This document shows positions 1 through 12,700 of a stretch of 64,000 nt of DNA, piece after piece. How positions within the stretch are numbered: the first letter of the stretch is position 1; every line of letters starts with the position of its first letter. The notes under the pieces were generated by a model. It was not told the origin of the DNA. It was given only the letters and a program-made list of their open reading frames with translations, and made no database searches. The stretch lies in the NCBI GenBank assembly GCA_018350325.1, contig JAEVLN010000006.1:310001-374000 (forward strand), read 5' to 3'. This DNA comes from Globodera rostochiensis. Lineage: Eukaryota; Nematoda; Chromadorea; Rhabditida; Heteroderidae. A program made the position numbers and the translations under genes.

Positions 1-310
1 TGCAAAAACCGAAGGTTCAAAGATGGACAAATGCTCATGAGGATTCAGCGCCAACAGATCAGAAGCACCGATTCGAGTCTGTTTGAGAAATATCATTGGC
101 ACACTCGAAACATCTGTTGGTCTCTCCTCCACTTACGTAAAGCCGCTTCTTCCGTTCGTATCTGGCACAGACCGAATCAAAAATGGTTCTCGGGTCATCT
201 AGACACAACCGCACTAAGTCCTCCCCGAGCAGGCGAAATCCCTCGTCAGAAGCCATTTCTGAAGAAGGTGCTGGAATGGAATGAAGATCCATCCGCACGC
301 CGTTATTCAA
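1..310 (-). CDS. Unconventional myosin, start of motor domain (partial)
   Basis: Two exons are visible, 310-137 and 78-1, joined across a 58-nt intron with a GTAAGT donor and a CTCAAACAG acceptor; both exons are phase 0. The spliced product reads ...DDPRTIFDSVCARYERKK, then RLYTRIG and DLLALNPHEHLSIF. This follows the start of a myosin head: the segment before the first conserved loop (R-Y-x-x-x-x-I-Y-T-x-I-G) followed by the strand D-I-L-[IV]-A-[VL]-N-P. Myosins are actin-based ATP motors; the P-loop and switch regions would lie beyond the left edge. The A-L-N-P-x-x-x-L-S-I wording is closest in my memory to class III-like heads, but the class cannot be set from about 84 residues. In-frame starts exist at 310, 292 and 256; I chose the first. 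The S in place of G before D-L-L is slightly unusual. Confidence 0.75.
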
Positions 311-763
311 TAATCACCAAAGTGCACAACCCTTCCCTAATGACCCACCCACCCTCCCCCGTCTTCAATTGATTACATCCACCAACACTCCCAGCCCCTG
401 CAATCCACCCCCACCCCTCCTTTGCAAAGATATACACCTCTGACCCAATTCAATCAAAATTCACGGCGATTTCCCGATTGAACCGACGTCTTCGATAACA
501 CACTGTCAAATTTGGGAAGTGGTGTGCGTAACCGAGAAAGCCGAAAAGAATACACCACTCGTATTTCACAACCCTTTGTTTTCTAGAGCTGATCAGAAAA
601 TGAACAAAAAGAATTTACGCATTGGTCCAGAAAGTGTTTTTGGTAACAGCTTTCAAATGAAAGGGATTCGAATGCAAAAATGATAAAATAAATTGTAAGG
701 GCAGAGCAAAGGAACAGAAAAAGATGCAACTGAAACTTCCTCCCCATCAATAAGCACTTCTTT
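311..763. other. Intergenic, myosin 5' side to ALYREF 3' side
   Basis: About 450 bases with no exon that I can support on either strand. It should hold the 5' region of the myosin gene and the 3' untranslated region of the ALYREF gene, both on minus. Confidence 0.5.
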
Positions 764-1921
764 CTATAGCTTTTTCATGTATGCCTCAAGCTCCTTGTCC
801 AGTTCTTCAGCCGTCTTTGCCTTGGCTTCCACTTTGCCAGCACTAACGCCGCCACCGACAACTTAAAAGTGACCGAGAAGCGGTTATCAGCCTCCGAGAA
901 TTTAAACAACCTCTTCGTCGTCCGCCACCAGCACGTGACAGCTTTTTGATAGACCCTCCAGAAATTCTTTTACGAACGAGTGACTTTTTCCTTATCGGAT
1001 TGGCCCCCCCGCTAATGCGCTGAAGACGATCGCGAATGTTGGCTCTCTTCGCACCAACAGAGTCAGTGCCTTCAGTCACCAAACAGAATTTAATCTCTTG
1101 TCCTTGAAAATATTTATATAATTTACTCCTTGCCGGGAAACCGTTCGCCCCACTAAACTTCCTACAACTCTTCGATGAAAAGGAATGGGAAAACCCCCTA
1201 AAGTTTGTACTTAAAACTATGTCCTAAAAGCATTCTTCAATGAAAAGGAATGTGAAAAACCCTTAGTTTGTCTTAAAACTACGTCCTAAAAGCACTTAAA
1301 AACAAACCGTCGATAGCGATGTCTTTGAACTCGCGTAGGATATTTAAAGCGGACTGTTGGTCGGTGAACAAGTCCGCGGTGCCCAAATGGGAGCCCATCT
1401 CATCATAATGAACAGCAACGCCAAACACATTGAAGTCTTGGAAGAGTTCCTAAATGAGCCAACAATAGCCCAACCACATCAAAAACAAGACAAACCTCCA
1501 AATCCAAAGTGACCACCGACTCGGGCAGATTCGACATTTGTAACTTTACCATCCCGCCAGAATCTCGTCCTGTAGCCTTGCGCGCAATCCGTGCGCCGAT
1601 GGAACCGCCCAAACCACTCTTGATGGATTTGAAAACCCCCAAACTGCTCCCACCACTTGCACGCTTCTTGCCCCCTCCGTATATTTCAGCAAATTTATCG
1701 TGCTTCCATTGTCCGGCTGGCACCTCCTAAAAGTGAGGGCTCAGCAAATGATGGACTTTTGTATTGTTTCAAACCCCTGACACGAATCCTCTCTGCGGAA
1801 AGCGAGGCCGAGCACTCGCACCGACAAGACGTCCACCACCACGTTTGACACCAACAACGCGCGATCCTTTTCCCTGATTTTTGATGATTTCGTCCAATGC
1901 CATTGCCAAATTTGCAGCCAT
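764..1921 (-). CDS. ALYREF: THO complex subunit 4 / ALY-REF mRNA export adaptor
   Basis: Five exons (1921-1775, 1726-1496, 1449-1308, 1102-911, 861-764) give a phase-consistent 269-residue protein. The N-terminus MAANLAMALDEIIKNQGK is the UAP56-binding motif. A Gly/Arg-rich stretch follows, then GQWKHDKF, which precedes the RRM in this family. The RRM starts at KLQMSNLPESVV, has the helix LEELFQDFNVFG, the strand VHYDEMGSHLGTADLF and ends IDGQEIKFCLV. A basic Arg/Gly linker leads to the second UAP56-binding motif at the end, TAEELDKELEAYMKKL. Both UBMs and the RRM are intact, so a working TREX adaptor that links spliced mRNA to UAP56 and the export receptor is expected in the nucleus. Introns are 46-49 nt except the third (205 nt), which contains a direct duplication. 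Length is close to the family norm. Confidence 0.94.
1171..1294. repeat. Direct duplication of about 61 bp inside ALYREF intron 3
   Basis: Two neighbouring copies share the order AATGAAAAGGAATG, a run of C/A, a TTTGT-TTAAAACTA block and GTCCTAAAAGCA. They differ by several substitutions and small indels. The duplication explains why this intron is four times longer than the others in the gene. No coding content is seen. Confidence 0.75.
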
Positions 1922-3386
1922 TTCCAGATTAATGTGCTGACCTGAGTTGAATATTCTAAAAATGACAAACGCTAAAAGAAATCCTTACAAAAATATACCT
2001 CTATAGGGAATAAATATGACTTCGGAGGTGCTGCAAATGCCGCGCTTGAAAAGCTGACCTTTGCGGTTTTTTTTTAATTTACGCGTTTTAAGAAAATACA
2101 CGATGGAGGACACAAAACCAAACGAAAAAGCTCAGAAAGCCTAAAGCAAAATATTAGTTATTTTCTGATTGTAAGCCCAACTTTACCTATCCCTAATAGC
2201 GCAGTTGGCCAGCCACAACTCAAGCAGGCGACTCTCACAACCATTGAGCACGAAATGGATTATGAAAAGTGAAAGATCGTGTGTTCGACCGGGCAAAGGA
2301 AGGAGAAGGGAGTTAAAATAGTCCCATTGACATCCCATCCATGCTGGCCACCACTAAAAGCGAAGTCCTAATTTGCGCATAAACCCTTATAGATTGAGAT
2401 TCGCTGGCTTCCTCCTCCTCCTCTTCATTTTATGCTCGGAGTACACGTGGATTAAGCTGACACTTTTCTCCTTCGATTGTTCAGCATCCCTGGTCCAATC
2501 AAATGAACAAAAGACAGTAACTCCCACACTACACATCCCCACTCCCATGGAAACGAAAAGAAATAATAATGGAGTGGACGTGAATTAACGAAGAATGCTT
2601 AATTTGATGTCAATGCTCTGTTGTCACATGGCGCGCTATGGGTCAAGTCCAGCAGCAGACAAAAATAAACAATGCGCCAAAATTTACACTATTTTACCAC
2701 TAATTCAAAAAATAACCATGCAGCAGACAGCATATTGTCAGACACTATATCCCCCACCATTGAATTTTATTTCGATTTTCGGGACCTTCTAACATAGGCT
2801 AATGCTTATATTTCTTGACCAAATTTTGCAGACATGCTTCTAGTGCTCCCTTCTTACCCCTACCAAAATTTGGTGGAGTTTGGAGACTTTTGAAAAAATT
2901 TGGTCTGAAAATTTTGAACGTTTTTGACTATAACTCACGAATTGAGCGATTATATTTAATAAAAAAGTGATTAATAAATTCCTTAATTGTTTTCTAGGGA
3001 TGGCAAATGTTTTAGACGGATCTGGCGTATATAAATGAAGTTAAGCGTATCGAAGTGCGTGATGCTTTTTTACATATTTGTTAAAAAAGGTGAGAGAGAA
3101 CGCCAAAAGAAGAGAACACGTTAGAGATAAAAAGGAAAAGCGAGATAGTACAGGGGGTTTTCTCTGCTGCTGGAGTTGACGCATAGTGATGGCGCCTTTC
3201 TGTCTTTTCTTCCGTGCATCTCTAAGCTTTATTTGAAAATGTTTGTTGAATGAACATTACGCCATAACCAAAAAAAACTCAAACCAACAACGCGAAAAGA
3301 GAGATTTGATTTTATAACTTACAAGGTGATCCGGTCCGTTAACTACATATACACTGTAGAAATTAATTAATTTAATCGTTTTTTCG
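1922..3386. other. Intergenic region between ALYREF and prp-38 (divergent promoters)
   Basis: The two genes are divergently transcribed, so this 1.46 kb should contain both 5' regions. No exon is supported. A degenerate tRNA-like stretch lies near 2195-2300, with an A-box-like TAGCGCAGTTGG and a B-box-like TGTTCGACC, but its stems do not pair. The interval is otherwise AT-rich. Confidence 0.5.
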
Positions 3387-5421
3387 ATGGCAAATCGTAC
3401 AGCTAGAGATGCACACACTGTAAAAGGCACCAATCCACAATATTTGATTGAAAAGATTATTCGAACGCGTATCTACGATTCTCTCTATTGGAAGGAGCAG
3501 TGCTTCGGACTCTCGGGTTCACATTTCGAATTTAAAAATTTTATACAAAATTCTTTTTAGCTGAGACGGTCGTCGACCGTGCGATTGAATTGCGTTACAT
3601 TGGAGGAATTTACGCCGGAAACATAAAACCTGCTCAGTTTCTTTGTCTTACGCTGAAATTACTCCAATTACAACCGGACAAAGATATCATCATCGAATTT
3701 ATTCGACAGGACGACTTTAAGTAATTCATTGTTTTCGGGTAATAAGGAATTGTTCAAAAATATAATTTTTTGAGAACTTCCTGGGGGGAGGGGAGTCGCC
3801 GGTGCAAAAAGCCCCCCCCCCCTTCTTGTTTTTTTCTCTAATTTCATTTTGGCCCCCCTCAGGGGCGTAGCCAGAAAAAAATTTCGGAGGAGGGAATTGA
3901 TCCATCTGAGCGCGGCGCTCAGATGGCATTCCCATTTGAGCGCCAGGAGCGGCCCGACGGTGCCCATAGGCGCCGCCGGGAAAAATTTTTGAGTTTTTTG
4001 ATGGAATTTGTTAAGAAAATTGCTCAAAAAATTGTAAAACTGCAAAACAATAGGGTCCCCCCTCGTTTTTTTTTGTGAAATTTCATTTCGGGGGAGGGGG
4101 GGGGAATTCCCCTGATTCCCCCCCCCCCCCTGGATACGCCACTGGCCCCCCTGGCTACGGCCTTGAACCAAATAATATCGTTTCGAATTGTCCTTTTTTC
4201 AATTATAGGTATGTCCGCGCACTTGGCGCCATGTACATTCGTTTGATTTTCAACTCGGTTGAGGTTTATAAGTATTTGGAGCCATTGTACAATGATTATC
4301 GTAAATTGCGTTATATGAACAGAATGGGAAGTGAGGAATAGAGAATTTAGTTGTTTCTTAATTACACTTTTAGAATTCGAATTGCTCCACATGGACGAAT
4401 TTATTGACAATTTGCTGAGGGAAGACCACTATTGTGACGTCCAATTGCCTCGACTACAGGTTTCTTATATAAATCTAAAAAGCTTTACTATTGGTAATTG
4501 TAATTTAATAGCATAATCAATCGACTGCTTATAATAGATTTATCCTTAATTTCCAAAATCCATCGATCACCAAAAAGTAAAAACCACACCTTCTGAAAAA
4601 CGCGTCAGGTCTAAAAAAACCCCGATGTGGTTAAACCGAAGATCTGGTGGAAGTTCTTGGCGTGGAGGCCGCAACATTTTTTTGCATTTTTCTAATAATT
4701 GGTATTAAAGCAAGAAGTGCCGTGCCTTTTTCGGCTTAATTTGGTCAAAAAATTTGGTTTAAATTTATGGAATTTTTTGATAAAAAGTTAGAATTCAGAT
4801 GCGGTATTTGATGAGATCGTTCGGATAAATGCAAAACAGTGTTCTGGCCTCTCCGCTAAAAAATTGGGAGCCTCCCCGCTAAAGAAGTGCGCCACATTGG
4901 ACTTCATCTTTTAAGAATTAATTTAGGGCAGTGTTTTGCGGTACAATTCGAACATGTAACCGCAAAGCTGCACCATTACCTATTTGCATAGTTTTGTAAC
5001 ATGTCTTTCTAGAAGCGACAAGCGCTTGAAGAGAAAGACCAGTTGGAGTTGTATGCTTCCGCCTTGGATGAGGATTTGGAACGTCTTTCCAGCGATTCTG
5101 AAGATGATCAGGAGGTTCAAAGATCGAGGCCGAGCGTGAGGACTTTACATTTTACACTTTCCCGAATCATCCAACAACTAAAATAGATCGTTTCTCGACG
5201 TCGAAGTCGTTCGCGAAGTCGTGGCCGTAGCCGAAGCAAATCCAGAGAACGAAGACGCCGTTCTCCCTCCGCCGATGGTAGCAAACGAAAGCAATTCTTG
5301 TGCCGAATTATTAAATTTAGACCGCCGGAGTGGACGCAGTGCCGGGAAGGATCTCGAACGAGAAATTGAGGAGAGCAATGCACTCAGGAAGAAACTGGGA
5401 ATGGCTCCCCTAGAACGATGA
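3387..5421 (+). CDS. prp-38: Pre-mRNA-splicing factor PRP38 (PRPF38A family)
   Basis: Seven exons (3387-3516, 3561-3720, 4209-4330, 4374-4459, 5013-5135, 5187-5277, 5321-5421) encode 270 residues in consistent phase. The product opens MANRTARDAHTVKGTNPQYL and carries PRP38-domain blocks WKEQCFGL, ETVVDRAIELRYIGG, NIKPAQFLCLTLKLLQ, YVRALGAMYIRL, EVYKYLEPLYNDYRKL and MDEFIDNLL. An acidic linker, an Arg/Ser repeat segment (SRRRSRSRSRGRSRS) and a terminal EIEESNALRKKLG follow. PRP38 is a tri-snRNP protein of the B complex, needed for spliceosome activation in the nucleus. The last intron (5278-5320, 43 nt) matters: reading through it gives a false, shorter end. Intron 2 (488 nt) is swollen by a hAT-like insertion, and intron 4 is 553 nt. 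Confidence 0.96.
3860..4144. mobile_element. Non-autonomous hAT-like element in prp-38 intron 2
   Basis: The left end CAGGGGCGTAGCCAG and the reverse complement of the right end (CAGTGGCGTATCCAG) form imperfect terminal inverted repeats of the common hAT type. Both sides are flanked by the same 8 bp, GCCCCCCT (3852-3859 and 4145-4152), the duplication size of hAT transposases. The interior contains poly-C/poly-G runs and a GC-rich palindrome; no transposase frame is present. A second end-like motif, CTGGCTACGGCC, follows directly, suggesting insertion into an older relative. Confidence 0.82.
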
Positions 5422-5939
5422 ATTGTTAACGATTTTGGATAAATTTTTCTTTTTCTTATTGTTTTATTCGAATCTGACTTCAAATGCATCACCGTTGCGC
5501 CGTTTCACATCGCAAATATTGTCTGATTCGTGCCCAGGGCCGTAGCGCAGCCCCCCCCCCGAAATGTTTTTTTTTGTTAAAAAACACGGGGGTCTTCTTT
5601 TGTTTTGTAAAACGCGTAATTTTTGGACTACTTTTCTTAACACAAAAAAAAAATTCCCATCTCAGCAAATTGAATAAATTTCCTTGACGGCGCTTATCGG
5701 CACTGCCGACCCACCTACCCCCCCCCCCGGAATTTAACTTTAGTTAAGGAAATCGCATTAAATTATGATTTTTCTGGCAGTATTTTTAAAAAAAGTCATG
5801 CAAAAACAAACAGTATCGACTTACAATTTACCTTACATCAATCGTCTTATAAATGACGTCACGTTCTCTTTGGATTGCTTTTTGTTCCATATGGTTGCCT
5901 CTGGAATACGTTTTATTCGAAAAGAGTGACGGGGCATAA
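5422..5939. mobile_element. prp-38 3' flank with hAT-like end and GC-palindrome remnant
   Basis: CAGGGCCGTAGCGCAG at 5538-5553 resembles the hAT ends at 3860 and 33167. A poly-C run and the GC-rich motif GGCGCTTATCGGCACTGCCG near 5690 belong to the same dispersed family. No right end or target duplication could be identified, so this is a truncated copy. Confidence 0.45.
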
Positions 5940-6430
5940 ATGACCGGAATCGCTTTTTTGTCAAGTCCCACCGGTCGGTCGAGCTCAATGGAAGATGAGC
6001 TGATCCGTTATCCATCCCCTCGGAGTCCCCAGCCCGGCCCAACTCCATTTTCGAGTCCTCCTCCCTTTGGATTGGGCGTCGTCCGCTCGCCCCATTGGGC
6101 CGACGGCCCTCTCGGGTGTTGGCACCGCTGGTGGATGGTGGCCCTTCCCCCGGGGGCCAACCGGCGCTGTGTTACGAGCGGCCCTCCCCCAACTCTCTCC
6201 CCATGGCGCACTTTCGTCGGTCGCCGGGCCCTCCGCTCCCCCCCCCCCCCCCCTCCCTCTCCTTCCTCACGTCTCGTTGATGTTACTCGCACAGCGGCCA
6301 AATTATGCCACTGATGCGGCAAATCCCCCAAAGCGCCATTACCTTCACTCCTTTCAATATCATCGAAAAAACGGCTCGAGTGTCACGGGAGGACCAATCA
6401 TAAATTTATCCTCAAAGATCTCCGAGTGAT
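5940..6430 (+). other. Possible Ser/Pro-rich coding segment upstream of mbr-1
   Basis: From an ATG at 5940 the plus frame reads a Ser/Pro-rich segment (SSPTGRSSSMEDELIRYPSP, then PRSPQPGPTPFSSPPPFG) that looks coding. Downstream the most protein-like reading changes frame (ERPSPNSLPMAHFRRSPGPP, then LLAQRPNYATDAANPP across a C-run at about 6238-6252). This could be a 5' exon group of mbr-1 with homopolymer-length errors, a separate gene, or chance. It is not joined to the mbr-1 model. Confidence 0.28.
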
Positions 6431-6697
6431 CCAGATACTTTACCCCCTCCCCATCCGCCCATTTCTTCTCGTCAGAATGCAGCGTCGTAGTAAGGCTTGA
6501 GAAGAGACGAAAACCTAAGCATAATTGGGATTTGCTTTCACTTTCTAAGCCCGCCCCGTCCATCAATTTTCTTGCGTCGATTCATCCTTTTCCAACGGTC
6601 CGTACAAAATTGTCATTTGACATCAGCCGACCCACCCATTTTCCCGGCAACCACATTTCATAATGCACGCTCACATCCTTTCAGTTGGTCCTTTTAA

Positions 6698-6709
6698 GAT
6701 TTCAGAAAT
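6698..6709 (+). promoter_or_regulatory. Possible spliced-leader acceptor ahead of mbr-1
   Basis: A pyrimidine-rich TTTCAG ends at 6705, four bases before the ATG at 6710. That spacing is typical of nematode trans-spliced mRNAs. It could equally be an ordinary cis acceptor if an upstream coding exon exists. Confidence 0.4.
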
Positions 6710-9700
6710 ATGAGAGAGAATTGCTCTTCAATTTTATCAGACTTCTCCAAGAAGTCGTCGGATGTTTGTAACGATCGGTGTTCGGCTGAGAGAAGGGTGC
6801 ACTGTCGCGAGCTGTCCAAGGGGAGTCGACAGCTGCTGATGCTCGTCGGTTGGTTAAATCCCAAAAAGCTTTGTCGAAGGCTGAGTTTTGGTGTTGCAGG
6901 CTGACCGATTGCGTAGCGCAAATGATGCAAAATGATCCCTTCCAATCCCCGCCCCCCTCAAATGTCCCCCCCCCTCGGGCCTGCCCTTAATTAGTTTGAG
7001 TGTCGGGCGAAGGCGAGAGAGGGAGGGGGAATTGGAGACGGGACTGGCCCATCCGTCCTTTGCTTGCATTGCATGGCTTTTCCCTGCGGCTGGACATGCC
7101 CTTATCCCCCCTCCCCTTCACTCATTTTCATAGGCATTCATTCTTCTTGATCTTCTCCAATTGTTTGTTGTTTTTATTTTATTTATAAATTAGTCTTTTT
7201 TGACTGTTAAATTCTTTTAAATATTCAACAGCGCCCTTTTTAAGAATATTTTTTGCCTTAGTGTCTCAACACTTTCGTTCGTTTAACGAAAGGGAAGGAA
7301 CGAACGAGCATATGATCATCGACAAATATAGAAGGTGGCCGAAGAGATTCCATTGGGTGATTAAAGTCGCTTATCCGGATAAGAATGAGAAACATTCCCT
7401 TTAATGGATTGGTTAGGAAGCGATACGAAGTAAAAATGGATGGATTTTGATCGGCGGGATGACAGCGAATGGGGCTGCATTTCGATGTGTAAACTTCGTC
7501 CCTCGCAGGAATATTTGTCGAGCCCTCCCTCCAAAAATGGACTTTTCAGAGATTACGGTATCCCTTGGGGGGGGGGGGGGGAGTCCGCCGCCAAAATTGT
7601 TTTTCCCCGGGCTGTCTTCGTCCCAGAAATATTGCCGTCGGCACCAATTATTTGGCAGTGCCGCTGTCAGCCACGGTGAATTCCCAAAAGTGGTGCTGGG
7701 TTGCCCGGGTGAAAAGTGTGAAGAGATGGGAGGCTAAGGGATGGGAAGGGACCGAAAAGTGGCACAGAACAAATGAATGGCACAAGTTTGGGCTGACAAA
7801 TGAAGAAGAACACGCTTTGGAGAAGCGGTGTGGGAGAGGTCGGCGGCATTTAAGAAGTATTTATAATTGGGCGACCCGAGACTATCAATAACATTTACCT
7901 GGATTTTCGAGCTACACAATTATGGTCTGCTAATGAGTTTTTTGGCTTTAGAGCGCAAGCGCTTTCCGCCTTAACCCCACTCCTCAATACCCAAATTTTC
8001 CTGCGGTTTCCATGACAGGCAATGAGCTAAGGATTGACACCCCCCGCCCCCTCCCCATTTATGCCGTGGCGCGAGTGCCCTCCTTTTTGGGTGCCCGGCG
8101 GTCCCTTCGTTACCCGACAGGCCAAAATTCTCTCGACGACGGCACTTAATTAATTTCTACACCCGGTTGTCCAGCGGTCGGTCGATTGGTCGCTTTAACA
8201 CTGACAAAACGCCCCCCCCCCCTCCCCTCCCCCCTCCTACACAGAGAGAAAAGGAATATAATTGAAGTGGGAAGTGCCGCGGGATTTGGGAGAAGCGAAA
8301 CTCCCTCTTCTCACTTCGCCTAGCAATTAAAATTCGGAAGGATTTTAGTGTCCGGGTGCTAAGAGATCGCGGGTTAGTATTTACTAAATTGCCTTCGGGA
8401 AAGGACAAGCACAGATATTGGCCAAATCAGTTGAAAAGTGGCAAGTGATTGCCAACAATGGCAGCACTCCCACTTTGTCGTCGGCTGATGGCAAATTCGC
8501 TTTTGGCTTAATCCCTACCCTCAGGGGCTCTCCGTCCGCTTATTTCATCCCTCTTTCATGGAGATTAACCATCGGCAGTGAATGAATGACGCTTCATCTA
8601 GGTCGGCATCATCCCGACCCCCACTCCATCCCCTGGATCGAAAGGGCCATTCTGTTATCCATCCCAATTGGTTTGGCGGTTGCCCTGAACGACGAAGAGC
8701 AAAATGTTGGGCAAAGGCCCAAATTTAATATATAAATAATAATTATCAAAGGGCATAAAGTTGAAGGGGACTAAGAGAAGGCTAAACGTCGTTTTTGGGT
8801 GGTTCAACATATTTGGCAACGTTTTATTTGCACGACCAAATGGCAAAAGTGTTGCTTTACCCGATTTGTTGGGAGGGGGGGGGGGTCATTTCCGTGCTAA
8901 TTGGGCTTGCCCCGTTTGGTTGTTTGTGTCCTCACCTGTGAGGAGATTTTGTTTGGGGTTGGCCAATTGCCGGGTGGGTCTAACGATCTGCTGCAAATTG
9001 CAATTACCTTGCCCAATTGAGGGCATGGGAAGGAAATTTGCCGAATGGTTTTTGTGTGTTGTCTCCGCCAAATAATTTCCCTAATATCAATAAATATTAT
9101 TGCCAAATTTAAGAAAAGACAAAACTCGAGGTCAAAGAAACTCAGCGGATTTATGTAACTGTCCAAAGTGTCCTTTTTGTTTTATTCTTTTTGAGGTTAT
9201 TCCGGTGTGCCTTCGCATAATTTGGCACCACCACTAACTTTACGCGCATTTCGGGCCGTCCGACCGCTCATCCCTGCCCTTTCCCTTTCCATTCCTTCCC
9301 AATTCATCTTTCAAAATGGGGGGGGGGGCTTAATTAAAAACGAAACCCCAATTTTTAGTATTATAGGCCCGGGCCCCGAGCGCGAAGGCGAGGAAAGAAA
9401 GGGGAGGGGAGGGGGGGGAGGGCATGAATTTGAAGATAAGGGCGGAGAGGGCACTGGCAACAAATTGTGCATGAAGCTGCAGCAAGCAGTTGGGTGAATA
9501 AAAGAGGGGGGGGGGGGGGGGGGGGGGGTATTTGCGAGAGAAGGAAAGGGAAGGAAAGGATAAATTGGAAGAGACTCTTGAAGAAAGAAGTTGCCTTGTG
9601 AGGGAAGCGAGTTGAGGTTGGATTCGCGGCATGCTGAAAGTGCCAGCTGAAACGTGCGGCATTAATAAGAATTTCCCACTCTCCAGGACTTGTGGGAATT

Positions 9701-12700
9701 TCATTGCCCCTTCTCCCTCTTCTTTCCTCCTTCCTCTTCTTTGCCCCCCATCCTCTTCTTTTTCCTCCTCCCTCTTCTTTTTCCTCCTCTTTATCTCCAT
9801 CCTCTTTTTTTTCCTCCTCCCTCTTCTTTTTCCTCCTCTTTATCTCCATCCTCTTTTTTTTCCTCCTCCCTCTTCTTTTTCCTCCTCTTTATCTCCATCC
9901 TCTTTTTTTTCCTCCTCCCTCTTCTTTTTCCTCCTCTTTATCTCCATCCTCTTTTTTTTCCTCCTCCCTCTTCTTTATCTCCACTCCTCTTTATCCTCCA
10001 TTCTCTTCTTTTTTCTCCTCCCTCTTCTTTATCCTCCATCCTCTTCTTTTTCCTCCTCCCTCTTCTTTATCCTCCTCCCTCTTCTTTATCCTCCTCCCTT
10101 TTCTTTTTCCTTTTCCATTTTCTTCCTCATTTCCTTCAAATTTACCTTAACACTTTATCAATTTTGCCCAAAATTTAAGATTTTTGAATAAGACCGATGA
10201 AAATAATTCGGTGTTTGATGCCCGCCCATTGCATCCAAACAAAATCCCTCCCCGTTTTGTCTCTCGGATTCTTTCCCTCTCGGGACCCATTAGCGCCGAA
10301 AATAATTATTTATTCGTCCCCCCCCCCACCCCTTCCGTCTCATCGCCACTTTCCATTTCTTTTTTGTTAAGTAAAAATGAAAGGATGGCCCAAATTAAGC
10401 ATTGCCTATGAAACTGAATCAAATTCAAAAATTGGGGAATAATATTTAATGCGGGGGGGGGGCTAAAGGAGCGCTGGCGGGTAGGGCTTACGGTCGGTCC
10501 CTTTGGGGGTGTTTCTCCGTCCATTTTTGGGCGGTCCCTCCCCCGCCCACCCCCCCCCCCCCGGCGAATCTCTCCCCCCATTCCCTTTTCTTCCCTTTAA
10601 TTCCCTTTCATTCTCCAAAATAGTCACCTCACTAATTTTGAAAGTTTAATAATTGTCTCCCTTCATTTCAGGCCTGGAGAATGTTTTTCAGCGTGCTTTG
10701 GGCCCCCGTCAATGGCGTAAATTTGGCCAAGCAGTCAAAAGTGAGTGGGGGGGGGGGGGGGGGGGGGAGTGGGGGAATATTTATATTTATAAATCCTTTC
10801 GTCCGCTCAACGCATTCCTTCAAAATTTAAAGCTGTTTAACCAACCAAACCTTTGGAGTTTTTTGATGAGCAATAAATTCGGCTACAGCTTATAGCGCCA
10901 AACGATGAAAAGCACCCAAAAATCGTAAAATCGTTCTCGAAATCTCCATCTGCTGGTCCAATGAGTGTGGTTGTGCTGTCGGGTTATGACCATATTTTGT
11001 CGTATTTTTAGGGAATTACTCCAATTCTCCACAATTTGAACCAAATGCCGTGGCTTATTGGAGTTTACGCCGAATCCCTCCTTCTATTGCACGGCTCTTC
11101 CAACGCGCCCCCCCCCTTCCGCCGATTGGAAGGTTTATCAAATTGCCTGCCCTGTCATCTTCCCCCCCCCTTTCCCTCCCCCCCTCTCTCCACCCCGCTT
11201 CCCCCCTCCCTCCCCCCCCTCCCCCCCCTCCCCCCCCTCTCCCCCCCCCCTTCCCCTCCCGCCCCCTCCCCCCCTTCCCCTCCCCCCTCGAGTGAGTCAA
11301 TCATTTGCTGACACCGAAATGTCGTTGGCCACCGCTAAATGATTAATTGGGACGGAATAATTTGTCCCTTCCCCTCCGCACCTTTCCACCCCCCGCCCCC
11401 TCATCTTTCACCTTCCCCGTCCCTCCAACCGCCCGCCCCCGCCCCATCCGCCCCATCCTCATTCAGCAGCATTATGCAAAGGGCCAATTGTTTGGCGATG
11501 TGCAAATTGGAGGCGATGGAAGAATAATTCAGATTGGCCACAAAGATTTGAGTTTGGTGGGGCCTAAATTTTTTTGCCTCCGGCCAACTTGTACCAAATG
11601 CTTTTTGAATGCATTTTTACGTTAAGCAGTTTTTTTTGGCCTTTTTGCCTAAATAAGAAAGGTCAACAAAACTCATCATTTGAATTTTAGTTGGCTAATT
11701 GAGCCAAATGAATGGCGGGCAAATGGAAGGAAAAGAATGCATTACTCAGCCGTCAAATGAGCATTTTTAACAAATTCTTTACTAAATTAATTCTATTTTT
11801 AGTTGTCAATTAATTAAGGTTTATTCGCCCTTTTCTCTGCTAAATACGCTCTCCCTCCCCAACAAATGAATTGAATTGAAATGAATGGAAAATGCGGCGA
11901 TCGCTTTCTTTTGTGCCTATCCCCCCCCCCCCCTCCAATCCCTTGCCGCTGAACGCCAACTTTTGCACCGTTGGCAAAAGAATGGCGAAGGGACAAATGG
12001 GCGAACAAAAATTGGTGCATTTTGTGGGCGAGCACAAAGTTTCATCGGCTGCGCCTTCCCCCCCCCCCCCCCCTCCACCCCTCGGGGGAAAGTGTTACCA
12101 AAATAGAGAAAGTAAAGGGCTAAGTCGAGTCAGTTTAGAAAAATCAAAGGAAAGCAACAAAAAACACTTTTGAGTTATAAGAACTTTAAAACAAAAAGTG
12201 TTATATCCTAAAAAAAAGAACTACTATCTTTGTCAAAAGTGTTGGTTACGGGACTTAATCCGGGAGAATGGAGGCGCTGTCCATTTATGGGAATATGCCC
12301 CACCCAAACAATTCGTCCATTTTTCGTAAAATTGGGGTCCGCCCCACCCCGTTGCTCCTTCCCCCCCCCCCCCCCCCTCCTCACTCCCCCCGCTTCCCCC
12401 CCCCCCCCTCCTCCTCCCCCCTCCCCCTCTCCACCCCGCTTCCCCCCCCCCCGCTTCCCCCTCCCTCCCCCTCCCTCCCCTCTCCACCCCGCTTCCCCCC
12501 CCCTCCCCCTCCTCCCCCCCCCTCTCTCCACCCCGCTTCCACCCTTCCCCCCCTTTCCCTCCTCCCCCCCCCCACCTCTCCACCCCGCTTCCCCCCTTCC
12601 CCCCCCCTTTCCCTCCTCCCCCCCCCCACCTCTCCACCCCGCTTCCCCCCCCCCTCCCCCTCCTCCCCCCCTCTCTCCACCCCGCTTCCCCCCCCCTTTC

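Noticed and set aside
2195..2300. tRNA gene near A-box TAGCGCAGTTGG
   Set aside because: Acceptor and T-stem do not pair; at best a decayed tRNA-derived repeat.
9330..10191. Leu/Phe/Ser/Pro-rich frames
   Set aside because: CT-rich 49-bp tandem repeat in mbr-1 intron 1.
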